Positions 1 to 5,975 of a stretch of 6,436 bases of DNA are shown here, in pieces. The notes beneath the pieces are model-generated. The model was not told the DNA's origin. It saw nothing but the letters and a program-made list of their open reading frames with translations, and did not search any database. The stretch is from Actinomycetota bacterium. Lineage in GTDB: Bacteria; Actinomycetota; Thermoleophilia; UBA2241. The stretch is from the NCBI GenBank assembly GCA_003158705.1, contig PMKX01000172.1, positions 1-6,436 of the forward strand. The letters run 5' to 3'. The number at the start of each line of letters is the position of its first letter. Within the stretch, counting starts at the first letter, position 1. Made by a program: the position numbers and the translations under genes.

Positions 1-1
1 C

Positions 2-100
2 GTCGCCGTCGAACAGGTGCGCGACGATGCCCTTGTGGCCGAGATGCCGGAGACCGGCTCGCAGCGGCCCGGAGACCGGCAGCGAGGGGGGCGGCAATGA
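2..100 (+). CDS. C-terminal end of an unidentified upstream gene (partial)
   Basis: An open frame enters from the left edge and ends in TGA at 98-100. It encodes 32 residues that begin VAVEQVRDDALVAEMPETG and finish in an Arg/Gln/Gly-rich tail. The TGA overlaps the ATG of the following exporter gene (ATGA at 97-100), the usual signature of translationally coupled genes in one operon. The acidic/hydrophobic composition reads like a real protein end, whereas the competing frames over the same bases are Arg/Pro/Gly-rich. The fragment is too short to assign a family. Regulators often precede DHA2 exporters, but nothing here shows a DNA-binding domain. The main doubt is that 100 bases of high-GC DNA can stay open by chance. 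Confidence 0.5.
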   Translation, partial: VAVEQVRDDALVAEMPETGSQRPGDRQRGGRQ

Positions 101-1749
101 CTTCAAACGCCGCGGCGAAGACTGCGGTAGTAGGCGGCGGGGGCTTCGTCCTGCTCACGCTGGCGACCGGGCAGTTCGTCATGACGCTCGACAGCTCGGT
201 CATGAACGTTTCCATAGCGACCGTAGCCAAGGATCTCGGCACGACGGTCACCGGCATCCAGACGGCCATCACGCTGTATACGCTGGTGATGGCCTGCCTG
301 ATGATCACCGGCGGCAAGATCGGCAGCATCATCGGCCGTCGCCGGGCCTTCTCGATCGGCTGCGTCATCTACGGCGCCGGCTCTCTCACCACGGCGGCGG
401 CGCCGAGCGTCACCGTGCTGATACTCGGCTGGTCGTTCCTCGAGGGGATCGGCGCCGCGCTGATCATGCCGGCCATCGTCGCGCTGGTGGCCGGCAACTT
501 CGCGCCCAGGGACCGGCCCAAGGCCTACGGGCTCATGGCCGCCGCCGGCGCCATGGCCGTGGCCGTGGGGCCGCTGATCGGCGGCCTCGTCACGACCTAT
601 GCCTCCTGGCGCTACGTGTTCGTGGGCGAGGTCGTCATCGTCCTCGCGATCCTCGTCATGGCGCGGCGCGTGCAGGACGCGCCGACCTCGCGACGCTCGC
701 GCCTGGACCTGCCCGGCGCCTTTTTGTCGGCCGGCGGCCTGGCACTGGCCGTCTATGGCGTGCTGCGCTCGGCCGAGTGGGGCTGGGTGCTGCCCAAGGT
801 GGGGGGTCCGTCGTGGCTCAGGCTCTCGCCGACCATCTGGCTGATCATCGCCGGCAGCCTCGTGCTCTGGCTGTTCTTCCGCTGGCAGTCGCATCTCGAA
901 GCCGCCGGCAAGGAGCCGCTCGTTGAGACGGCGCTGTTCGGCAACCGCCGGCTCACCGGCGGGCTCCTGACGTTCTTCTTTGAGTGTCTGCTGCAGTCGG
1001 GCATCTTCTTCGTCATCCCGCTGTTTCTGTCGGTGGTGCTCGGGCTCTCCGCCCTGGAGACCGGTGTGCGCGTGCTGCCGCTCTCGGTGGGCCTGCTCAT
1101 CGCCGCGGTCGGCATTCCCAAGGTGTGGCCCGGCGTCTCGCCGCGGCGCGTGGTCCGCGCGGGGCTGCTGTGCATACTCGCCGGCATCATCGCCTTGATG
1201 GCGGGCATCAACCTCGACGCCAACGCCGCCGTCGTCTCCATCCCGCTGCTGCTGGCCGGTCTCGGCATGGGGTCGCTCGCTTCGCAGCTAGGGGCGGTGA
1301 CCGTGTCGTCGGTGCCCGACGAGAAGAGCGCCGAGGTCGGCGGTCTGCAGAACACCGCCACCAACCTCGGCGCGTCGCTGGGCACGGCGCTCGCCGGTTC
1401 GGTGATGATCGCCGTGCTGACCGCCTCGTTCATCGCCGGCGTCGAGCAGAATCCCAACGTGCCGCAGAGCGTGAAGTCGAAGGCGAGCGTCGAGCTGGCC
1501 GGCGGCATCCCCTTCGTGTCGAACGCCGACCTGAGCAAGGCGCTGAAGAACGCCGGCCAGTCGGAGCAGATCACGAAGGTGGCGCTCGACACGAACCGCA
1601 AGGCGCGCATCGACGGTCTGCGCACGGCCCTCGCGGTGCTGGCCCTCCTGGGCTGCGTGGCGCTCTTCTTCACGCAACGGATCCCGAGCACGGCGTTGAC
1701 GGCGGGCGCCACCGAGGTCGCGACGCCGGCTCTGGCCGAAGGTCCCTGA
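97..1749 (+). CDS. MFS efflux transporter, DHA2 (EmrB/QacA-like, 14-helix) family
   Basis: This 550-residue integral membrane protein is probably a proton-driven exporter of drugs or small metabolites; the substrate cannot be read from the sequence. The ATG start is preceded by a G-rich Shine-Dalgarno stretch (84-91) about 5 bases away and overlaps the stop of the upstream gene. Family motifs are visible in order: motif D1 around residues 31-47 (LDSSVMNVSIATVAKDL), motif A at 72-84 between helices 2 and 3 (GGKIGSIIGRRRA), a motif B equivalent at 110-121, motif C at 150-163 (ends GPLIGG), and a DHA2-type conserved stretch at 415-431 (GGLQNTATNLGASLGTA). Length and hydrophobic pattern fit 14 helices. 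A soluble loop of about 58 residues (450-507) lies before the last helix (about 509-526). In motif B the usual Arg is replaced by Ser113 and the usual Gln by Glu116 (GWSFLEGIG). Family assignment is firm; substrate is unknown. Confidence 0.93.
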   Translation: MTSNAAAKTAVVGGGGFVLLTLATGQFVMTLDSSVMNVSIATVAKDLGTTVTGIQTAITLYTLVMACLMITGGKIGSIIGRRRAFSIGCVIYGAGSLTTAAAPSVTVLILGWSFLEGIGAALIMPAIVALVAGNFAPRDRPKAYGLMAAAGAMAVAVGPLIGGLVTTYASWRYVFVGEVVIVLAILVMARRVQDAPTSRRSRLDLPGAFLSAGGLALAVYGVLRSAEWGWVLPKVGGPSWLRLSPTIWLIIAGSLVLWLFFRWQSHLEAAGKEPLVETALFGNRRLTGGLLTFFFECLLQSGIFFVIPLFLSVVLGLSALETGVRVLPLSVGLLIAAVGIPKVWPGVSPRRVVRAGLLCILAGIIALMAGINLDANAAVVSIPLLLAGLGMGSLASQLGAVTVSSVPDEKSAEVGGLQNTATNLGASLGTALAGSVMIAVLTASFIAGVEQNPNVPQSVKSKASVELAGGIPFVSNADLSKALKNAGQSEQITKVALDTNRKARIDGLRTALAVLALLGCVALFFTQRIPSTALTAGATEVATPALAEGP

Positions 1750-1756
1750 CGCCGGA

Positions 1757-1798
1757 GACCGCGCCGCCGGGCGGCCGCGGCCGGCCGGCGGCGCGGTC
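1757..1798. terminator. GC-rich hairpin, likely bidirectional terminator
   Basis: A perfect 14-bp inverted repeat (GACCGCGCCGCCGG at 1757-1770, its complement at 1785-1798) encloses a 14-base loop that is itself GC-palindromic (GCGGCCGC at 1771-1778). It begins 8 bases after the exporter stop codon and lies about 36 bases beyond the mltG stop on the other strand, in the only gap between two convergent genes. Neither strand has a U-tract after the stem. It would therefore be a U-less hairpin terminator, as is common in high-GC actinobacteria, or a 3'-end stabilising structure. Confidence 0.6.
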
Positions 1799-1833
1799 CT
1801 GAACCCCTTACGCCGCAGGCGGTCGCGCCGAGC

Positions 1834-2943
1834 CTATTGAGCGGCTCTCTGGCCGTCTTTCAGGAACTGCGCGTAGGTGCTCGAGAAGTAGAGCGGACCG
1901 GTGCCGTCGGCGCGTCCGACGTAGTACAGATAGGTCGCGTGCACGGGGTTGGCGGCGGCCGTGAGCGCGGCCAGCCCAGGGTTGTCGATGGGCGTCGGCG
2001 GCAGCCCGAAGTGCAGGTAGGTGTTGTAGGGCGAGCGGACCGTCAGGTCGTGGTAGGTGAGCTCGTCCTTGTGTCTGCCCAGGGCATACAGGACGGTCGC
2101 GTCGATCTGCAGCTTCATGCCGAGCCGGAGCCTGTTCCACACGACGGCGGCGATCCGGGCACGATCGTTCGCGGCGCGCGCCTCGCGCTCGATGAGCGAA
2201 GCGATCGTGACGACGTCGTACGGCGTGAGGTTCGCCTTGGTCGCGCGCCGCATCGGCACCTCGGCGAGGTTGGCCTTGAAGGCCGCGATCTGCAGGGTGA
2301 TGAAGCGGAGCGGAGTGACGGTGGGAAACACCTCGTAGGTGGCGGGGAAGAGCAGCCCCTGCAGCGAGTCACCGCGCTTGTAGCCGGCCACGTCCACGGT
2401 CACCGGGTGACGCTGGGTCAGGTCGAGGTACCGCGCCGCTGAGAAGCCGGGGATCCTGGCGTGCAGCAGGGTCGCCGTCTGGGCCAGCGTATAGCCTTCG
2501 GGGATGGTGATCCTGATGGTGCGCGCGGCGACACCGGCGACCAGCGCGCTCGCCAGCTTCGAGTACGGTTCGTTCACCCGCAGCGTGTAGGTGCCCGCTT
2601 TGAACCGTGAACCGCGGCCGTCGAGCCGGGCACGGATGACGAACGCCAGGGCGTGCGGCACGACCCGCTGCCGGGCGAGGACGTCGGCGATGCCGCTCAG
2701 ACCGGAGCCCGCCGGGATGGTCACGGTCACCGGGCCGCCCTCGGCCCCCGTGTGAAAGAGGTACGCCGCGCCCGCGCCGCCCGCGAGCGCCGCCAGCACG
2801 ATCACGGTGAGCAGCGTCTTGAGCAGCAGGTGGCGGCGGCGCGGCGGCCTCGTGCGCTCTCGCGCTCGCGAGCGTCCTTCTGAGCCGGCGTGGCGCTGTG
2901 GTGTCTCGGACGTCGTCTTCATCCCCTTCGCGTTTCGGAACAC
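1834..2943 (-). CDS. mltG: Endolytic murein transglycosylase MltG (YceG-like)
   Basis: This 369-residue membrane-anchored lytic transglycosylase cleaves nascent peptidoglycan glycan strands outside the membrane and so helps set strand length. Residues 1-40 form an Arg-rich cytoplasmic tail, about 41-62 are the single membrane helix, and the rest is extracytoplasmic. A LysM-like part (about 72-160, containing IPEGYTLAQTATLL) precedes the catalytic YceG core. Core landmarks are LLFPATYEVFP at 197-207, the catalytic Glu252 in ASLIEREA (equivalent to E. coli MltG Glu218), NRL at 270-272, QIDATVLYALG at 279-289, and SPYNTYLHFGLPPTPIDNPG. The start is taken as GTG (2941-2943) because a good -10/-35 pair lies immediately upstream. 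An in-frame ATG at 2920-2922 is the alternative, but its AAGGGG directly abuts the start codon and is poorly placed as a ribosome site. It appears monocistronic, divergent from the ABC operon, and outside the ruvX/aroE neighbourhood where actinobacterial mltG is often found. Confidence 0.95.
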   Translation of the reverse strand: MFRNAKGMKTTSETPQRHAGSEGRSRARERTRPPRRRHLLLKTLLTVIVLAALAGGAGAAYLFHTGAEGGPVTVTIPAGSGLSGIADVLARQRVVPHALAFVIRARLDGRGSRFKAGTYTLRVNEPYSKLASALVAGVAARTIRITIPEGYTLAQTATLLHARIPGFSAARYLDLTQRHPVTVDVAGYKRGDSLQGLLFPATYEVFPTVTPLRFITLQIAAFKANLAEVPMRRATKANLTPYDVVTIASLIEREARAANDRARIAAVVWNRLRLGMKLQIDATVLYALGRHKDELTYHDLTVRSPYNTYLHFGLPPTPIDNPGLAALTAAANPVHATYLYYVGRADGTGPLYFSSTYAQFLKDGQRAAQ

Positions 2944-2948
2944 CGGGC

Positions 2949-2977
2949 AGCATAGGGTGCCGGTGGGCCTGCTTCAA
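2949..2977 (-). promoter_or_regulatory. Candidate mltG promoter giving a leaderless mRNA
   Basis: Reading the minus strand, TTGAAG (2977-2972) is a -35-like hexamer. It is followed by exactly 17 bases and then TATGCT (2954-2949), which fits the TANNNT -10 pattern. Five bases (GCCCG) then lead to the GTG codon at 2943-2941. Transcription would begin at or within a base or two of the first G of GTG, leaving no 5' leader. Consistent with this, no Shine-Dalgarno-like sequence precedes the GTG. Leaderless mRNAs are common in actinobacteria. The start site is inferred. Confidence 0.55.
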
Positions 2978-3069
2978 GCTTCGAGCGCACGTGGCGCGGG
3001 CCGGACCGGCGCGGCGTCCTGGGCCGCGATCTGCCTGAAGCCCCCATTCGCGACGTCCGGCCGGCCGTT

Positions 3070-3097
3070 CTCAGCTGACGCTCAGGATGTCTCAGGA
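3070..3097 (+). promoter_or_regulatory. CTCAG direct-repeat array, candidate response-regulator operator of the ABC operon
   Basis: Three direct repeats lie upstream of the permease gene: CTCAGC at 3070-3075, CTCAGGA at 3081-3087 and CTCAGGA at 3091-3097. The spacings are 11 and then 10 bp, about one helical turn, so all three face the same side of the DNA. Tandem half-sites at 10-11 bp are the usual layout for OmpR/PhoB-family response regulators. The last repeat also lies in a small inverted repeat, GTCTC-AG-GAGAC (3089-3100). Possible -10 elements downstream are CACAAT (3102-3107) and TAGGGT (3139-3144), neither with a convincing -35, as expected for an activator-dependent promoter. A matching pair sits upstream of the lipoprotein gene at 5950-5966. 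Confidence 0.5.
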
Positions 3098-3174
3098 GAC
3101 GCACAATCGACTCACATGGTCGCTTCAAACGCGGCAGCTAGGGTGCCTCAAGACATCTCTGCAAGCGAGTCATT

Positions 3175-3180
3175 GGAGGA
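3175..3180 (+). promoter_or_regulatory. Ribosome binding site fixing the TTG start of the permease
   Basis: GGAGGA, a near-perfect Shine-Dalgarno, lies 6 bases before TTG at 3187-3189. No ATG or GTG in frame nearby is as well placed, and translation from this TTG gives the expected short amphipathic N-terminus leading into the first membrane helix. Confidence 0.8.
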
Positions 3181-3186
3181 TCGACC

Positions 3187-4662
3187 TTGTTTCTGAACTA
3201 CCTCTTTCGCGAATTGCGCCACAGGCATCGCCAGGCGGTGCTGACGGCGCTCGGTCTGGCGCTGGGCATCTGCCTGGTGGTGACCGTCTCGGCGAGCGCG
3301 GGCGGCGTGCGTTCCGCTCAGAACCAGGTGCTGCATTCGCTCTACGGCGTGGGCACCGATATCAGCGTCACCCAGAGCGCCAAGAGCGGCTCGGGCGGCG
3401 CGCAGCAGTTCGCCATGAACCCCGGAAGCACGAAGAAGCAGGGCCAGAGCTTCGCCCGCGACCGCGTGACGAGCACCATGGGGCTGGCGCTGCTCAGCAC
3501 TACCAAGGTCACCGCGGTCAAGTCGCTGAGCGGCGTGAGCTCCGCGGTCGGCGGCCTCACGCTGTCGTCGATGCACGTCAGCGGTCACTTCGCCAAGGTC
3601 TCGGGCTCCACCAGCTCCAGCGCCAGCAAGAGCACCAGCGCGCAGCCGTCCACCTCGAGCAGCGGCTCGGCCACGCCCAGCCAGTCGCCCATCAAGATCA
3701 GCAGCTTCACGATCGCCGGCATCGACGTGAGCGACCAGACGATCGGGCCGCTCAGCTCGACCACCCTGACGAGCGGTCGCACGTTCACCTCGAGCGAGAC
3801 CAGCGCCAAAGTCGTCGTGATCGATGCCGCCTACGCCAAGCAGAACAGCATCGTCGTCGGCGACACCATGAAGATCTCGGGCGTCTCGTTCAAGGTGATC
3901 GGCATCCGCAAGTCGGCGACCTCGTCGGTCGACGTCTACATGCCCCTGCTCATGGCGCAGACCATCTCCGGTGAGACGGGCAAGGTCAACGAGATCTACG
4001 TCAAGGCCACCAGCGCCACCCAGATCGCGACCGTCAAGGCCGAGATCAAGAAGACCGTCTCGGGCGCTACGGTAACGACCGCTCAGGACCTGGCAAACCA
4101 GGTCAGCGGCTCGCTCAGCAGCGCTTCGAAGCTGTCGAGCTCGCTCGGCAAGTGGCTCGAAGTGGCGGCGCTGATCTCCGCGGTGGCCGTGGCCAGCCTG
4201 CTGACGCTGTCGGGCGTGGGCCGGCGTGTGCGCGAGTTCGGCACGCTCAAGGCGATCGGCTGGAAGAGCCGCCGCATCGTCTCGCAGGTGCTGGGCGAGG
4301 CTCTTATCCAGGGTCTCGCCGGCGGCGCCATCGGCGTCGCTCTCGGCTACGCAGCCACGCGCCTCATCGGCGCCTTCTCGCCCAGCCTGCAGGCGACGGT
4401 CGGCGCCTCCGGCCTGCCCACCTCGCGCGCCGGCAGCTTCTTTGGCGGGGCACCCGGCGCGAGCAGTGCCGGCGGCGGCCCCGGCGACGCGCTCCGAGGG
4501 CTCTCGCACACCGTGACGGTGTACCTGCACGCCCCCATCAGTGTGAGCCTGGTGGCCGTAGCCATAGCGCTGGCAGTGGCCGGCGGCCTCATCGCCGGCG
4601 GGCTCGGCGGCTGGCGCGCCGCCCGCCTCAGCCCCGCCGACGCGTTGCGGCGAGTCGACTGA
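3187..4662 (+). CDS. ABC transporter permease, MacB/FtsX type
   Basis: This 491-residue membrane subunit of a type VII (MacB/LolCDE/FtsX-like) ABC system probably couples ATP use in the cytoplasm to movement of an extracytoplasmic domain, either to export a substrate or to act on the envelope. The start is TTG with a strong GGAGGA. A basic N-terminus leads to helix 1 (about 17-38). A large extracytoplasmic domain (about 40-320) follows, interrupted by a Ser/Thr/Ala/Pro-rich low-complexity linker at about 139-168. Helices 2 (324-344), 3 (371-393) and 4 (451-473) form the FtsX module. It has RRVREFGTLKAIGWKSRRI (about 346-364), the coupling helix that contacts the ATPase, and the typical C-terminal signature WRAARLSPADALRRVD. 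The loop between helices 3 and 4 carries a Gly/Ser/Ala/Pro-rich insert. The ATPase gene follows after 38 bases. No MacA-like adaptor gene is present, which fits a Gram-positive-type system. The substrate is unknown. Confidence 0.92.
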   Translation: MFLNYLFRELRHRHRQAVLTALGLALGICLVVTVSASAGGVRSAQNQVLHSLYGVGTDISVTQSAKSGSGGAQQFAMNPGSTKKQGQSFARDRVTSTMGLALLSTTKVTAVKSLSGVSSAVGGLTLSSMHVSGHFAKVSGSTSSSASKSTSAQPSTSSSGSATPSQSPIKISSFTIAGIDVSDQTIGPLSSTTLTSGRTFTSSETSAKVVVIDAAYAKQNSIVVGDTMKISGVSFKVIGIRKSATSSVDVYMPLLMAQTISGETGKVNEIYVKATSATQIATVKAEIKKTVSGATVTTAQDLANQVSGSLSSASKLSSSLGKWLEVAALISAVAVASLLTLSGVGRRVREFGTLKAIGWKSRRIVSQVLGEALIQGLAGGAIGVALGYAATRLIGAFSPSLQATVGASGLPTSRAGSFFGGAPGASSAGGGPGDALRGLSHTVTVYLHAPISVSLVAVAIALAVAGGLIAGGLGGWRAARLSPADALRRVD

Positions 4663-4700
4663 GGCCCTCACCGGCCACCCCCCGATCAGACGGAGGACCA

Positions 4701-5417
4701 ATGCTCTACGAGCTGCACGGCGTGTCCAAGCGGTACGCACAGTCAAAGAAGAAGGTCGCCGCCCTGCACGACGTCGACCTCTCCATAGACCAAGGCGAGT
4801 TTGTGGCCATCCAGGGCTCCACCGGCTCGGGCAAGACGACGCTCCTGCAGATGCTGGGCGCGCTGGACCGGCCCACGTCGGGCTCCGTGCTCTTCGACGG
4901 AGTCGACCTGGCCGGCATGAAGGAGAGTGAACTCACCAAGCTGCGCGGCCGCGCCTTCGGCTTCATCTTCCAGGCGTTCAACCTGATCCCGACTCTGACG
5001 GCTCAGGAGAACGTGGAGACGGCTCTGGTGCCGCTCCACCTGTCGGCGGCGGAGCGCGGCGCGAAGGCTCAGGCCGCACTGGCGGAGCTCGGCCTGGCAG
5101 AGCGCGGCAAGCATCTGCCGGCGGAGCTCTCCGGCGGCGAGCAGCAGCGCGTGGCCATCGCCCGGGCGCTGGTGCGCTCGCCGCGCGTGATCCTGGCCGA
5201 CGAGCCCACGGGCAACCTCGACGAGCGCACGCGCGACGAGATCATCGCGCTGCTCCAAGGACTGTGGCAGAGTCGCGGCCAGACGATCATCGTGGTGACC
5301 CATGACACCCACGTGGCCGCGCCGGCGTCGCGCCGGTTCCTGCTCGACGACGGTGCCGTGATCAGCGCCGACGCCGCCGCCGACCGCGTGGTGGTCGAGA
5401 GCCCTCAGAGGGACTGA
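4701..5417 (+). CDS. ABC transporter ATP-binding protein (MacB/LolD-type)
   Basis: This 238-residue cytoplasmic ATPase is the partner of the permease encoded 38 bases upstream. All nucleotide-binding motifs are intact: Walker A GSTGSGKT (39-46), Q-loop Gln91 in FIFQAFNLIPTLTAQENV (88-105), signature LSGGEQQ (143-149), Walker B VILADEP (163-169) with catalytic Glu168, D-loop NLD (172-174) and H-loop His201 in VVTHD. The NLIPTLTAQENV stretch after the Q-loop and the ADEPTGNLD segment are characteristic of the LolD/MacB/FtsE branch. The ATG at 4701 is chosen because GGAGG (4692-4696) lies 4 bases upstream and the protein begins with the usual LYELHGVSKRY strand. The open frame further upstream is only a shadow of the permease gene. 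The 3' end overlaps the convergent lipoprotein gene by 13 bp. Confidence 0.95.
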   Translation: MLYELHGVSKRYAQSKKKVAALHDVDLSIDQGEFVAIQGSTGSGKTTLLQMLGALDRPTSGSVLFDGVDLAGMKESELTKLRGRAFGFIFQAFNLIPTLTAQENVETALVPLHLSAAERGAKAQAALAELGLAERGKHLPAELSGGEQQRVAIARALVRSPRVILADEPTGNLDERTRDEIIALLQGLWQSRGQTIIVVTHDTHVAAPASRRFLLDDGAVISADAAADRVVVESPQRD

Positions 5418-5884
5418 GCGGGCGGAGCGCCGGAGGGCGGCGCAAAGCCGCGCCGGCCGCTCATGAGTGCCTGGCTGATCGCCTCTGACTGCGCACTCGT
5501 GATCGTGCCGCTCTTCACCAGCGCCGCCAGCACACTCGCGAACATCGCGCCGCCCCGCGGCTGCTGCTGCTGAACACCGGGGGCGGGCGACTGACCGCCT
5601 TGATAGGGCGCCTGACCACCCTGCATGCGGCCGGCGATCACCTTCTGAAAGGCAGCCAGGACGGCCTTCTCCTGGTCGCTGGTGATGGTGCCCTGCTGGA
5701 CCAGCGGATCGAGCTGCCTGGCGAGCATCGTCCCGAGGCCGCCCCACTGACCGTTGAACCCCGGGCGGTTCGACCGGCCGGCCGTCGCCGATTTGCCGCC
5801 GCAGCCGGCCAGCACAAAGGTCCCCGTCGTCACGAACAGCGCCACCGCCAAAGCGGCGGTCCCGGTGCGGGTCCATCTGCTCAT
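5405..5884 (-). CDS. Small lipoprotein with two GTITS repeats, downstream of the histidine kinase
   Basis: This 159-residue putative lipoprotein has no function I recognise. The signal peptide has Arg residues at 3 and 6, a hydrophobic stretch (about 9-25) and the lipobox LAGC with Cys28 as the lipidated residue, then GGKS. The mature part has two similar helical-looking units, residues 58-79 and 119-140, each of the form L..LV..GTITS.Q..A. They are joined by a Gly/Gln/Pro-rich linker (about 85-112). A Pro/Gly/Ala-rich tail ends the protein. The start is the ATG at 5882-5884, preceded by AGAGGA with a short spacer; longer in-frame extensions would cross the upstream kinase gene and lack a signal peptide. 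It lies 91 bases after the kinase stop on the same strand, with its own candidate CTCAG operator. It may be an envelope sensor or accessory protein of the two-component/ABC module. Confidence 0.85.
   Translation of the reverse strand: MSRWTRTGTAALAVALFVTTGTFVLAGCGGKSATAGRSNRPGFNGQWGGLGTMLARQLDPLVQQGTITSDQEKAVLAAFQKVIAGRMQGGQAPYQGGQSPAPGVQQQQPRGGAMFASVLAALVKSGTITSAQSEAISQALMSGRRGFAPPSGAPPAQSL
5465..5713 (-). repeat. Pair of internal 22-residue repeats in the lipoprotein
   Basis: Unit 1 (residues 58-79, bases 5648-5713) and unit 2 (residues 119-140, bases 5465-5530) match at 11 of 22 positions without gaps, including the shared core GTITS followed by Gln one residue later. Flanking residues differ and the units are 61 residues apart. 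This looks like an old duplication of a small helix-turn-helix-like element rather than a recent tandem repeat. Confidence 0.75.
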
Positions 5885-5949
5885 GGTGTTCCTCTCCCTT
5901 TCCTTGCGAGACACGAAGGAAGTAGCTTGGCAGGCCCACCTTGGCGCCC

Positions 5950-5966
5950 GCTGAGGCCGCGCTGAG
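5950..5966 (-). promoter_or_regulatory. CTCAGC direct repeat upstream of the lipoprotein, candidate response-regulator operator
   Basis: On the minus strand, CTCAGC occurs at 5966-5961 and again at 5955-5950, an exact 11-bp period, as CTCAGCGCGGCCTCAGC. It lies in the 91-bp gap between the kinase stop and the lipoprotein start, about 66-82 bases upstream of the ATG. The layout equals the first two half-sites at 3070-3086 (CTCAGCTGACGCTCAGG), and the base before the first half-site is T in both. No strong -10 is evident downstream on this strand. Confidence 0.5.
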
Positions 5967-5975
5967 AGCGACCTG

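Noticed and set aside
27..926. 299-residue open frame overlapping the exporter gene on the same strand
   Set aside because: Its product is Arg/His/Gly/Asp-rich low-complexity sequence, the usual out-of-frame shadow of a high-GC gene. The frame starting at 97 has full transporter motifs.
2953..3147. TAGGGTGCC present twice in the intergenic region (2953-2961 and 3139-3147)
   Set aside because: A single 9-base match in about 240 bp of skewed composition is not convincing as a regulatory element. One copy overlaps the mltG -10 edge and the other a possible weak -10, so it is only noted.
3148..4746. 532-residue open frame on the minus strand across the permease gene
   Set aside because: It is rich in Arg, Ala, Gly, His and Asp with no recognisable domain, and lies exactly opposite a gene with strong family motifs and a good ribosome site.
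5437..5451. GCGGC-GCAAA-GCCGC hairpin as a terminator for the ABC operon
   Set aside because: The stem is only 5 bp, it lies within the lipoprotein coding sequence, and no U-tract follows. Such short stems are common by chance in GC-rich DNA.
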